64,000 bases of DNA from Mesostigma viride (lineage: Eukaryota > Streptophyta > Mesostigmatophyceae > Mesostigmatales > Mesostigmataceae), in NCBI GenBank assembly GCA_009746045.1, contig RPFO01000027.1, positions 6,265,044 through 6,329,043 of the forward strand. The letters are read 5' to 3'. The notes beneath the pieces were generated by a model that saw only the letters and a program-made list of their open reading frames with translations, was not told the DNA's origin and did not search any database. The position numbers and the translations under genes are program-made. Below, piece by piece: positions 48,087 through 63,998 of the stretch (within the stretch, counting starts at the first letter, position 1; the number at the start of each line of letters is the position of its first letter).

Positions 48087-48555
48087 TAAATTAAATTAAA
48101 TTAAATTAAATTATAACATGCCTCCGTGGGGAGGTCATGTAGCACATATTTCATGATGGATGGGTGGTGTGGAGGAAGCCGCGTGATCGAACTATCCTAC
48201 TAACTCTATCTAGAAAATCCTAACTACACTACTCATCAAAACGCGTCCTCCGCTTGGGGGGAGGTGGCTTGCCCACAGGGTCGGGCGTGTGCGCCTTGAC
48301 AATCTTCTTCCACCGCGTCTTGTCCTGCATGGCAGTCCAAAGACGGGAGAGAGAGTGGATGCGGTGCTCAAACTGGGCTGGGACCACTAGGTCGTCCAGC
48401 AACATCTGAACGTAGTTGGTGACAGGTTTCCCTACCCTTTTGGGAATGTTCTTGGGGCCAGGCCAGGTCAGCATGTGCCGCCCTGGCTGTCCAAGCCGCT
48501 GGGGGCCGGCCAGACCAAGGGTGGTGTCGACCTGGCTGGTGCGGGCAATCTGTGG
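48087..48555 (-). mobile_element. 5'-truncated LINE family C insertion
   Basis: The minus strand encodes the last about 110 residues of the RT protein (IARTSQVDTTLGLAG, HMLTWPGPKN, KKIVKAHTPDPVGKPPPPK, stop). A 3' UTR, the hairpin at 48117-48139 and a (TTTAA)n tail follow. The likely target duplication is GTGCAAT (48080-48086 and 48556-48562). Confidence 0.85.
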
Positions 48556-48562
48556 GTGCAAT

Positions 48563-49468
48563 AAGACCCATGTGAGCATGGCATAACAAGGAGCGTGGGC
48601 AAGTAATCTGATCGAAGCCAGGACGTAGCATGGAAACGTACAACATCAAACATGCATCAAACATCATGACTGGATGACCTAATATGACTGAATCAGGCAG
48701 CCATAGCCAAAGCATCATCCACTCTCACAACGTGTTGAGCACATGCCTCGTGGGAACGGAGGTGCTGGGTTTTCATAAGTCCGTAACGCGTGCAATACTG
48801 AAAGAAAGAGGCACACGTGTGTGATGCAAGGCTTGGATAGGTTGAGTGATCCATGAGCTTACATGGCAGCAGGCAAAGATGACGCTGGAATGCATGCTAG
48901 CGAATGGTGGCAAGATGCTAACAACACATAAGTAAGTAAGTAAGTAAGTACTTGCGTGTCATGCGCAAAGGCATGCCACGGAGTACTATGCTAATCTCAT
49001 TAGAAAAATAATTACACAAAAGTTTAAACAAATATCGTCTGCATCATCCCCCAACCGTTATTAAGCACTAGATGGGGCTGTAATCCTCATCCGAGCTGTC
49101 CTCTACTGTAATGGCTAACAACACATGATTATACACCATCAGTGACTATGGGCACCTAGCTGATCTTCTTGCACAATCAACGCAGTATATAACCATCAAC
49201 AACCAATCCTCACGATATATGCACGGCTTGACGACGTATACAGCACCTAAATAAGTACTGCACAACTGCAACCTGCTATGGCTGACATGCAAGCAACGTC
49301 GAGTAGGATGGCGGTCTTAGAGAGGTTGGGCAGAGGTCGGTAGAAATAAGTGGAACTGAACTGGCAGAAACTAGGTAGAAACACGATATACTTACCCCGG
49401 CAAGCACTATTGAGCCGGTGGCAGAGGCCATTTCCAGGAAAATACAGCATACCGTAGCAATAGTAGCC
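48563..49468. other. Intergenic; repeat remnants only
   Basis: 48563-48640 is the inverse of 19010-19205 (minus the insert there). A taag(taag)n run lies near 48930. No gene recognised. Confidence 0.5.
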
Positions 49469-49479
49469 ACGGTCACGCC

Positions 49480-49563
49480 TTAATTAATTAACTAATTAAT
49501 TAGACTCGTGCTCCCATTGGGGAGTCACGGAGCATTAACCCCGATGGATAGATGGATGGATGG
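49480..49563 (-). mobile_element. 84-bp LINE tail insertion within the family B tail
   Basis: It carries a (TTAA)n tail, the hairpin at 49507-49529 (CGTG/CACG outer, CTCCC/GGGAG inner) and a short 3' UTR. ACGGTCACGCC at 49469-49479 and 49564-49574 is the apparent target duplication. Confidence 0.8.
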
Positions 49564-51548
49564 ACGGTCACGCCTTAATTAATTAATTAATTAATTAATT
49601 AATTAATTAATTAATTAATTAATTAATTAATTAATTAATTAATTAATTAATTAATTAATTAATTAATTAATTAATTAATTAATTAGGAACATAACTCCGT
49701 TGGGAGTATATGTAGCACATAGCCCAGAGAAGGGGCGGCATATGGCCTATCATACATTCTAAGCTAGCTACTTCCTGCAAGGGTGGGAATGTAAACGACC
49801 CTTGCTCTAGGTGCACCAGGGCACCGGCACCACCATGCTGTCTCAGGTTCAACCCGCCTAAGGGGGGGATCCTAGCTGGCACGGGGGGGAAGATCATCAT
49901 AGCTATACAAAAGCTAGAGCATGGCGTCTCAGCAGAGAGCAGCTCTCTGCATGGGCACAGCATAACTAAATAAAACTAGGCATCATCTGGAGTGTGGCAC
50001 ATCATAGGCACACATGTACATGATTAAATAAAGCGCGTGGCTTAGCTAGGATAGTGCATGCCTCTCATAGGAGGCGTACATGTACATGGCCACAGTCTAT
50101 CTATTCTACACTACTACTGCTGTATTCCCCTAAGCTGGGGCGTCTGGAGTCGCTGGGGCTGCGGGGGGGGTCGCCTGCCAGGGCTTGTGGCCGACGTAGA
50201 TGGCCGCCCCCTTCCAGTACACCGGCTGCCCCGCCTTGGTCTGCCGGAGCTGGAGGTAGGTCGGCCATAGCTCCCGTCGCCGTTGTTGCTGCGCCAGGGT
50301 CAAGTCGTCATCAAGGGTGAAGAGAGTCTTCTCGAGCCGCTTGTGGCGTCTGAGAAAAGAAATCTTGTCCGCCGGGGTCTTAAAGGTGAGAAGGAGCGGG
50401 GGCGGCCCTGCCTTACCCCGCGCGCGGGGAAGGCGGTCGGGGCGACCAGCTCGATCTCACCGTTAAGGCCCATGCGACCAAGGATTTCGCTCTCTCAAGC
50501 GCACGCGTAAGCTTAGAACTCGGAATTCTCACCTTCCTCCATGGTGAAGTTCTTGACAATGACGTTGAGGCTGCGCTTGGCGAGCTCGGCCTCCTCGCGG
50601 AGGTCAAGCGTCTGCTGCTGGAGCTGGGCTGCGACGGCGGAGGTGGTGGAGGTGGTATGTTGCTTAAGCATGGGCCGCCCAGGTGGTGATGCGGGGAGGA
50701 GCATCGCCGGCCAGGCCAGCCGGGGCTGGCTTCAGTGGCGGCAATGTCCTTCACCGCCTGGGCGGTGAGGCCTGCGGTGTTCTGCAGCACCTCGATAATA
50801 GCGCCTTGCGTTGTCCTTAAGACGCTGGTCGATGTCACGGAGCTGGGCGGTGATGAGTGGTGACGGAGGTGGAGGTGGTGGCGGTGGAGGAGGCGAGGAG
50901 GGTGGAGGTGCATGGCGGTGGAGATGGTGGAGGTGGCGGTGGAGAGGAGGGGGAGCTCGGCAGCCAGCGTGCTGCCCATGACCGCCACATCTGCTGCGAT
51001 GGGGGCCACGTGCTGCTCGAGGGCCTCCTGGAGGAGTGAGCGGATGGAGGATTGCGTGGTGGTGAGGGGCTTTGGGGGCCAAAGCTCCGAGATGGAGCGT
51101 CCAAGGAGGGAAAAGAGAGCGAATTCCTGGAGGTGGGGGCGGCGGAGGCTGGGAAAGTGGTCGAAAGAGGAGACGCGATTCAGGCGAGGATCAAAGAGGC
51201 GACCTCGGATGAAGAGCTGCTTGCACAATTCAACAAGCGAGGCGTGTGATCCAAAAAACACGCAGCCCAGGATGCGTTCCTCGGTAAACTCAGTGTCCAA
51301 GAAGTCGGGCTGGCGGGCTTCGGCTACAAATTCGATCTCGACCCAGCTCGGCTCGGCAGGGCGACTGCGCTTGGGTTCAGGCGACGCTGCTGGCGAGGCG
51401 GGCTCAGCAGGGGGCTGGGCGACCACTAGAGCTTGGCTAGTGGCGCCGCTGCCTTCTGGGCCAGTTGGCGAAGCTGCAGCCGGGGCTGCAGACGTATTTT
51501 CATTGCTGAGCGCAGCCGCCAGGCTGCGTTGCGTCAAGAGGCGTTAAT
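49482..51548 (-). mobile_element. LINE family B element, second (inverted) copy
   Basis: It is flanked by the 9-bp duplication TCACGCCTT (49473-49481 and 51549-51557). The minus strand contains the ORF1 related to 41018-42404, truncated just after the expected start codon (the ATG is lost, reading begins at the RSLAAALSNENTSA region). Several frameshifts occur after about 50900. The 3' UTR hairpin is at 49690-49712, and a (TTAA)n tail of over 100 bp occupies 49575-49685. Together with 41018-42985 it forms an inverted pair about 6.7 kb apart. Confidence 0.88.
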
Positions 51549-51557
51549 TCACGCCTT

Positions 51558-52200
51558 GATTACGCTATTTGCAGGCACCATCGTGCCCGGAGCTACCCTA
51601 TAAAAGTATGCACAAATCTCGGTTTAGCCGAGAGTCGGGACGTTCGGAATGAATAAACATGTGTTAAGAAGTCGAAACACCATGGAAATACCAAGCATCA
51701 TGCCGCAGCAGACCCGAGTCTTGCCGTACGTAATAATATGTATGCCGGTTTCCAGGGTTTCCGCATGAAACCGTTGGGTGAGAAACCGGAAAAATCTAGG
51801 TTTAATTACTTTGCCCCAGTACCTCAACAAACTCGTAGAAACCTAATTACCAACCTCAGTTCAACGCATCATCAGGGTCGTGCCACCCAACAGCCACTGA
51901 AATTCGCGCGAAAACTGGCGAGATCTACCTGCCGCCATCGCCGTCGTCTTCACCTTCGTCCCGCGAAAATGCCTGATTTCAGTGGTGCATATTTGTTTGC
52001 AGCTGTTACCAAAAAAATACCAAAAATACCAGGATTTTTTCTTGAATTCTATGAGATGTTGCTGACCTGTGTTGAAAGTTTCAGACCAAAAATCGCATGT
52101 TTAATAGGTTTGCCACGTGTCAGATTACAACGCGATACATCGCGTTCTAACCCTACAACGCGATGTATCGCGTTGTAAAAAAACACGGGTTAACCCCCCC
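51558..52200. other. Intergenic with two hairpin palindromes
   Basis: No gene was recognised. 52127-52146 and 52155-52176 each contain the arm ACAACGCGAT followed by a 2-nt centre and the complementary ATCGCGTT(GT) arm. Confidence 0.6.
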
Positions 52201-52204
52201 CGAT

Positions 52205-52588
52205 CGATGGATGGATGGATGGATGGATGGATGGATGGATGGATGGATGGATGGATGGATGGATGGATGGATGGATGGATGGATGGATGGATGGATGGAT
52301 GGATGGATGGATGGATGGATGGATGGATGGATGGATGGATGGATGGATGGATGGATGGATGGATGGATGGATGGATGGATGGATGGATGGATGGATGGAT
52401 GGATGGATGGATGGATGGATGGATGGATGGATGGATGGATGGATGGATGGATGGATGGATGGATGGATGGATGGATGGATGGATGGATGGATGGATGGAT
52501 GGGTGGATGGATGGATGGATGGATGGATGGATGGATGGATGGATGGATGGATGGATGGATGGATGGATGGATGGATGGATGGATGGAT
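52205..52588. repeat. (GGAT)n microsatellite, about 384 bp
   Basis: Nearly perfect, with one gggt variant near 52501. It ends in the (TTAA)n tail of the adjacent LINE. Confidence 0.99.
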
Positions 52589-54128
52589 TAATTAATTAAT
52601 TAATTAGACTCGTGCTCCCGTTGGGGAGTCACGGAGCATTAACCCCGCGATGAATGGATGGATGGGTGCACACATTCCTACCGGTCTAATCTATCTACAT
52701 TGGCTACATACTACATCTATCTAACCACATTCTAACTACATCATCTATCTAGGCAGCCGCACGCGGCCCTAGGGGGAGCTATCTAGCGTGCCTCCCGCGG
52801 GATTGCACACGCGGGCGCTTCCCCACTGGGGGGGGCTCGTTGTCCTCTATGACCTGGGCCCACTTGGCCTTGTCCATCATCTTCTTCCAAATCACGGAGA
52901 GGCCTAGGCCCCCCATGTCCTCTACTAGCTGTTCTTTGAAGGTGCGGGCCTTGCGGCGTCTAACATCACTGGGCCCAGCCCACGTCAGGAGGTGCCGGCC
53001 AGGCTGGGCTGGTCGCAGTCCTGCGGGGGGGCCACGTGAGGTGTCTGCCTGATTGGTGCGAGCTAGGTGCCCTACTAGCTGCAGGCGGCGTTGCTTAATT
53101 GTGCTGGTGATATAGGGCATGCCCTGGTACAGGTCCTCATTGCGGACATGAGCAGCATATCCTACTCTGAAAATGGAACGCAGCATGCTGGTGACCGCGC
53201 CGTCCAGCTTGCGGGCCAGGTCGGCGGTGAGGGTCCACGTCTCGGCGCCATACGTGAGAACAGGAAGGACGAGGACCTTGAACAGGTCCTGTTTCTCGAT
53301 CTTGCCCAGGGGCTTGCGCCATAGGGCCCGGTACTGGCGTAAAGCGTGCCAGGCGAGGGAGATGCGGTGGTCCACATCCACCTCGCAGCTAGGGAGCAGG
53401 CTGCCCAGCAGCTTAACGCGGTCCCGATACAGGACTCGAGAGCCGTCTAGGAGATAGAGGGGCGGCGCTGAGGTGGTGAGCCCAACCGCCAGGGCCTCTG
53501 TCTTCTTGCTGACCTCAAGCCCCACTGCACGGGCCTCGAGAGCCAGGCAGTCAAGCCATGTCTGCACGTGCTCAGTGTCCTCAAAGAGGGTGGTGTCGTC
53601 TGCGTAAATGATGTCTGCCAGCCGAATCTCCGTGTCCGCACCGCCATGCCAGAATTTGTTAGCAACCTGCACTCCTGGTTCCCTGCCCACGATGCGGGCA
53701 AATCGCTTGCGCGCCTGAATCATTACGTATTCGACAACAATAATGAACAGGTAGGGCGACAGCACGCAGCCCTGCCACACACCCTTCTGTAAAGGGCATG
53801 GGGCGTGGTCCCGTAAGAAGTGCGCACCGAAGTGGTGGACCCTTCATACAGGTTGCGGATGACAGCAATCAGGGGGCGGGGGATCCGGAACAACTCGAGG
53901 ATGTCCCAAAGCGCAGGCCAGAAAACTGAATCGAAGGCTTTGATGAAGTCCACCAGCACAAGGTGCAAAGGGGACTCACCAGGCTGAAGGCGTTGCAGTT
54001 CCTCCACCAGTCGGCGAGTAGCGAAGAGCGCCTGTACTGTGTTGCGACCTGAACGGAAGTCGTGCTGAGTCTCGCTGAGGTGACCGTCCAGGGCCGTGCG
54101 CAGGCGGTTCAGGATGAGCCGCATAAGA
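52589..54128 (-). pseudogene. LINE reverse transcriptase fragment with palm motifs (family C2)
   Basis: The minus-strand reading contains non-LTR RT motifs: [30 protein letters not shown] (motif A, catalytic Asp), GCVLSPYLF and YADDTTLFED (motif C). The thumb and C-terminal part follow (LGSLLPSCEVDVDHRI, LTYGAETWTL, LVGHLARTNQADT), with a stop at 52779. A frameshift near 53785 separates motif A from GCVLSP, and the 5' end stops abruptly at a (GGAT)n array. Endonuclease and ORF1 are absent. The 3' UTR has the hairpin at 52611-52633 and a (TTAA)n tail at 52589-52606. Confidence 0.92.
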
Positions 54129-54400
54129 ATGGATGGATGGATGGATGGATGGATGGATGGATGGATGGATGGATGGATGGATGGATGGATGGATGGATGG
54201 ATGGATGGATGGATGGATGGATGGATGGATGGATGGATGGATGGATGGATGGATGGATGGATGGATGGATGGATGGATGGATGGATGGATGGATGGATGG
54301 ATGGATGGATGGATGGATGGATGGATGGATGGATGGATGGATGGATGGATGGATGGATGGATGGATGGATGGATGGATGGATGGATGGATGGATGGATGG
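54129..54400. repeat. (GGAT)n microsatellite, about 272 bp
   Basis: A perfect array at the truncated 5' end of the RT fragment, in the same strand phase as the array at 52205-52588. Confidence 0.99.
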
Positions 54401-56139
54401 GTACACGCAACCCTACCGGTCTAATCTATTAGTAACAAAATTACAGACATGCCGGGGGGCTGCCCTGGCGTGAGCCCATTGCGACGCGGGTAGCACATAA
54501 TGTGGCAGCCATAATATGCGTCCAGGCATAGTTGTCTCACTTAATAGTATAGGTGATCTTACAATAACACAGCAAGAACATTACATTGTAACATTCAACG
54601 GGTCGGGTCAGCTGCGAATATTCTTCAAATGGTCCAGCTCTTGTTTGCATTCCCGAGTTAATCAAATACTAGAGAAGATCGCGTGAAATATTCTACATTG
54701 CCTTCCCCAGATTGGAAGCCTTTACAACAGGACACTGGAGGACATGCCATTCATCTGCCACTTTCCGGGTGGAAAAACGTTGAAGGAGTTATGCAGAGCT
54801 GCGCTTTGCAGGCACCAACCCTTCTTTGCCGAGGCTATTACACTTCCAAGGGGCACCTGCTAGCAGGCAGCTATTGCCATGGGTGGAGTGATCAAGACTG
54901 CCTGTCTCCTAAGAAGCTACGACGTGTGCCCAGGCGTGTCACGAGGCAGCAGCACAGGACTCCGGGTCACAAAACCACCACTTCAGGTCATCAGTTGCAA
55001 AGCATGTTGCACAGCATAACACAACTCACACACGATGCAAAAAGTGGACAGCGCCCCCGGTCAACCTATGATCTGTCCAGTGCTCTCGTCTCTCTGCCGA
55101 GTCTGCAGGCCGCTGCTGGCCCCAACACCCCATGCCACTGTCCCCCAGGCAGTCCCATTTGGCATGCTTGTGGGAGACTGGTGGAGACCAACACTTTTTC
55201 AAGCCGTGCCGCGGTGTGATCGCGGCCGCTCGGCGCCTCCGACGATGATGTGCTAAGGAGTCACACGGCAACCACTCTCGAGTGGCCTACTCCTAGTCAT
55301 CCAGCAGGGGTGAACCCCTGCACAGCAGTCCTTGTAGCAAACGCAGTTCCTTGTGAACAACAGGCTTGTTCCGTGCTCCCTTATCTTTCTTCGCGGCAGC
55401 AACAACCAGCGCACAACTGGCGCGCAAGCTAGCTACCTCCTGCCGCTCATCGGGGCCTGCCCCCGCAAACTTCAACAACAGAAGACTCGCTGCTCATTCC
55501 CCATAGGCTGCTCAACCCCAGTGGTTGCGCATCCCCAGAGAGCTGCTCCCACTTGGCTGTGAGCAACCCAAGCCTGACCCCATGGCGTGCCTCATCGCCG
55601 GGCAGAACAAGACATGCATCACCCCCATTCACCCATGCTCTCATCCCACTCGGCAGCGCGATTAAAAAAGATGATCACCCACGCCCTGCACGACGTGTCA
55701 CCCACCCCGGCACGATGAATCCCCAGCACTGCCCCCATCCGGCGACGCCACGCAGCACCTCATGGCGAAAGAGACCATGAAGACAACTCAATCAAGAGGT
55801 ACCGCGCAATACCAACGAGACAACCAGCGCCAGAACTTGAGAGTGGAGCAGGACGCGGGAATCCGTTGACAGAACGGGAGATACAGACACGCAGGACGCA
55901 CCAGCGGAGCTCGTGAGCCAGTACAGTAGTACTCTGATGCTCAAACCCTCGTGACGAGACAAGCGCCCGCAGGCCTTGTCTCACGTGGCCTTGCCACACC
56001 GTGCCGTCCCGGCAGTGCCGACAGGAGCACCACTTTAAGCGTTTTTTAAGGAGCCGATGAGAGCACCCGCCCGCAGCACGACTCGTTGTCGCATCATGCG
56101 GAAGCGATCGTGACGGCAGAGCCGAGGAAAGCGCTAGCT
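54401..56139. other. Intergenic, 3' of RSPH1; nothing firm
   Basis: Short-element pieces lie at 54506-54546 (tccaggcatagttgtctcac) and 55817 (gagacaaccagcgccagaac). A 178-codon plus-strand frame at 54683-55219 has no recognisable domain and is probably chance. No rRNA or tRNA gene recognised. Confidence 0.5.
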
Positions 56140-56588
56140 TCATGCGGTGCCGCGCAGGGGCTTTGCGGCGGATCGCTTCACCGCGGCGCTGGCCCACTTG
56201 CCGTCGGGCCCAAAGCTGCCCTCCACGATGTTGCCCGCGTGCGGCATGGTGAAGGAGCCCTCCCCCTTGGGCTTGTTGGCCTCAAAGTTGCCGCTGTACA
56301 CGGTGCCGTCGCGCAGCACCCACTCGCCGCGCACAAAGTTGCCGCCCACCCAGTCGCCCAGGAACTGGGGGGGGGGGACGGGGAGTGACAGTTCCCAGGG
56401 GGCAAGAGATTTCAGCATAATAAGCAGTGCGACAGGAAACGGTCTCGGCCTGCAGGTGTCTTACGCATTCCATGGGATAGAGACGGACATTAGGGAACTT
56501 GTGCTGCAATTGGTAACATGTGTGCTGCCATTGTTAGAATGTGAGCGGCTATGGCTGGAATGTGTGCACAACGGCTCGTCCGTGCGAT

Positions 56589-56620
<32 letters not shown>

Positions 56621-56724
56621 ACCCCCCCCCCCCCCCCCCCCCCCCCCCCTACCCCCCCCCCCCCATCCCCCCCCCCCCCCCCACCACCACCACACCACCA
56701 CCACCCCCCCCCACCCCCCCCACC

Positions 56725-56756
<32 letters not shown>

Positions 56757-58833
56757 ACCCCCACCCCACCCCACCCCACCCACCCACCTGGCTGAGGCTC
56801 TCCTTGAACACATACGTGCCCGGCCCACTCTTCTTGTCGAGCAGCCACCCGCCATCGTAGATGTCCCCGTTCGGGAAGGTGTACATTCCCTGCCCGTGCC
56901 GCTTGCCGTTCTCCCATTGGCCTGCGCGGGCGCGGCGACAGCCAGTCACATACATTAGATCAATTGTTAGGGAGTTGATTCATGACCGAACCCCATTGGC
57001 CTGCGCGGGCGCGGCATGATCCAGTTCATAGGATTGTATTTTGTTATTCGTCAGTTGATGATGACCAACCCCTATTGGCCTGCGCAGGCGCGGCATCAAA
57101 CCAATTCATACATAGTATGTATTTAGGTAGTTACTTCATGACAAACCCCCATTGTGTCTGTGAGGTCGCGACATTAGTCAGTTTCATACAACAGATTACT
57201 TATTACTTATTCGTTAGTCCATTCATCACTGACCACTATCGCCCGCGCAGGCGCCATGTCAGCCACTTATTTACAAAAGACAAAAATTTTGTTTTCAATA
57301 AACTAGTTAATTAATCACGGTTTACAGATGCCTTCATCAAGAGGTCGTGGACCCGCATGCTGCACACCCAGCACCTGAACAGGTCACAAGGCGTGCACCC
57401 ACCACCTGCACAGGTCTCGAGGGAGACGACTGTTCAGTCAACGCCAGTATTTGAGTCAGGCTTGCTGCGCTTCTCAGCACATCCGTGCGCACAGCGATAC
57501 TCCCACCGTACCTCGCATTTCGTGACTTCTGCGTTGCGTTGCTGGCATGAGAGAAAGACGTTGATCCTTGAAAGATAGTCTTCTCTACTTGCAGGGTCGT
57601 GGCTCGGGACAGGGGGGAGAATAGATGCCCCCAACCCAGGCACACAATGTAGTGACCAAAACTAGTCTACTGGCACACACAGTGACCGAAACTAGTCTAC
57701 TGGCACCACATAGTGACCGAAACTGGTCTACTGGCACCACACACTGACCGAGACGTTACCAGAAGCAACTTATATGTTAATAATAGACTTAGTCACAGTT
57801 GTGTGCATGGGTTTGGGGTCGGAAAGAGCGCCGACAACTGACGTGACACTGCGAATAGGCATGGATGCATGGACAGTCAAGCGATGCTCCACCCCATCTC
57901 TTCAAATGGGGTGGGGGACTTTCAAGCTGTGAAGGATGGGGGGGGAGGAGGAGGGGAGGAAAGGGGGGGTAGGGAAAGGCAGGCCTAAGAGGTTTCCATA
58001 ATCTAGGCAAGTTCATTCTGGACTTGAGCACGTTACTTGATCATGGCATCCAGAGTGTCTCATCTCTGAACCATTGCTTCGCTTGTTGTTTGTACGCCAT
58101 CTACAAACAAGTACATGTCCACTTGGTGCTGCCTGCCTCGTCAGCATAGCAAAGTTGTACCCCTTTACCTTCATATCGGCTTCCATCAGGATACTTCATC
58201 ACTCCGTGTCCGTGTCTCATATTGTCGGCGTAATCACCCTCGTAATACGGCCGTTCTTCTTCTTCTTCATCTTCCTTGTCGGCCTGTTTGAAAATATACT
58301 TTCCCTTTCCTTGCCGTATGCCGTTAAGATAGGAGCCCTGGAAAATGTCGCCATTAGGAAACGTTGCCTTTCCCTCCCCGTGGGGTACGCCATCTTGTAG
58401 CGGTCCTTCCCATTCCTGTTCATGTGAGAGACGGGCGCAGCGGCATTTCATTTGTGGATTAGCGGCATGATGTGGTAAGACATAAACGGCCCAAGTCAGG
58501 AACGATGAAACTTTTGTGAATTGAGCCCGTAGGTGTCTGGTCTTAGCTTTATACGGAGATTTATGCGAACATGAAGAGGGCTGGCTCCCATGACTGCCCA
58601 CAAAGCATGCGACCACACACAGCAATGTTCGCAGACCTCTGCAGACAGGGATATGCACATCACCGGTTGCTGCATGATGCTGCATCAGAATCTATACATC
58701 TTGAATAAACATCCCCTACATATTGCAGACAACCCCCTGTAGCTACTCGGCATCAGATACGTGAGCAAGTAAATTGCTAATTGGGACACGAGGCCCTTAC
58801 CACTGGCACCTTCTCCTCTTCGTCGTCCGCCAT
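56140..58833 (-). CDS. RSPH1: Radial spoke head 1 homologue (MORN-repeat protein), four exons
   Basis: RSPH1 is a MORN-repeat component of the radial spoke head in 9+2 axonemes, needed for normal ciliary beating. Exons 58801-58833, 58169-58415, 56788-56921 and 56140-56364 join in frame to 212 residues and a TGA stop; human RSPH1 is about 309, so this form lacks the long acidic tail. It starts MADDEEEKVPV; MORN-type units follow: EGPLQDGVPHGEGKATFPNG, then GSYLNGIRQGKGKYIF, an acidic spacer (KEDEEEEE), GDYADNMRHGHGVMKYPDGS, GKRHGQGMYTFPNGDIYDGG, LDKKSGPGTYVF and ANKPKGEGSFTM. The order and the NGxRxGxGxYxF and DNMRHGHG phrases fit RSPH1 better than PIP-kinase or junctophilin MORN proteins, but another MORN protein cannot be excluded. 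It diverges from the dehydrogenase gene. Confidence 0.82.
56590..56787. repeat. Poly-C / (CCCCA)n tract beside RSPH1 exon 3
   Basis: Nearly 200 bp of C runs with interspersed A and T, directly abutting the exon 3 donor. It is G-rich in the gene's sense strand, so unlike the PP5 arrays it is not a polypyrimidine tract. Length may be unreliable. Confidence 0.9.
56990..57260 (-). repeat. Three to four copies of RSPH1 exon 3 acceptor edge
   Basis: cccattggcctgcgcgggcg recurs at 56992, as cctattggcctgcgcaggcg at 57070, as cccattgtgtctgtgaggtc at 57148 and as cgcccgcgcaggcgcc at 57240. The true junction is at 56913-56932. Spacing is about 77-90 bp, and each copy spans the acceptor AG. Confidence 0.93.
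57645..57765. repeat. 33-bp tandem repeat, 4 units
   Basis: Units of gtgaccgaaactagtctact plus ggcaccacata, in RSPH1 intron 2. Confidence 0.93.
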
Positions 58834-59401
58834 GGCTTCGCCGGATCGAGGTAGCCCACTAACAAAGGGTTATCCCGACGCAGAATCAGCGAGTTTCTGT
58901 AATCACCTGCAGAACCGAGGAATGCAATCCGTCTTCGCAATGAAAGTTCCTGTCTGCTACTGTCCGCCTTAATTTTACCGCTGTTACTATCAAAACGTTC
59001 ACACTTCAAGACTTCGACATCGCTCGTTTCTCGGTTCGTGCGTGCCATTTCTATTTTTGATAAGGGACCCTGATTCCCCATACCAAATACGGTTATATCC
59101 TGTATTGCACTTCAAGATACGTCATCCGTATTATAATCACTCTTACAGTACAATAGATTACTTCAGGGTGTTGGAACCCACCTGAATCTGCGGCTGCCTG
59201 CTGACAGCCCAAAGTTTCGCATTGCGGGGATGATGAGCCCGCCTGTCGGCCATGCCCGCAGCCCGCCTCAGGTATTGCGTACATTAGAGTGCGCGCGTGA
59301 GCAAGCTCGCCCTTTCACCAGCGGACGGCAGGCTTGAGCAGACGGTCTGCCATTCTCATTACCCATATTTCGGAACAGGTTAAATCTGCGTCGCAATTAC
59401 G
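58834..59401. promoter_or_regulatory. Divergent promoter region of RSPH1 and 3-isopropylmalate dehydrogenase
   Basis: 568 bp separates the two start codons. No clear TATA box or repeated motif was recognised; the role is assigned from position only. Confidence 0.5.

Positions 59402-63998
<4,597 letters not shown>

Noticed and set aside
52117-52599. Repetitive MDGW frame, and the SIHP frame at 53976-54410
   Set aside because: Translations of (GGAT)n. No evidence of expression.
54683-55219. 178-codon plus-strand frame
   Set aside because: Low-complexity composition and no recognisable motif. Its antisense is equally open in parts.
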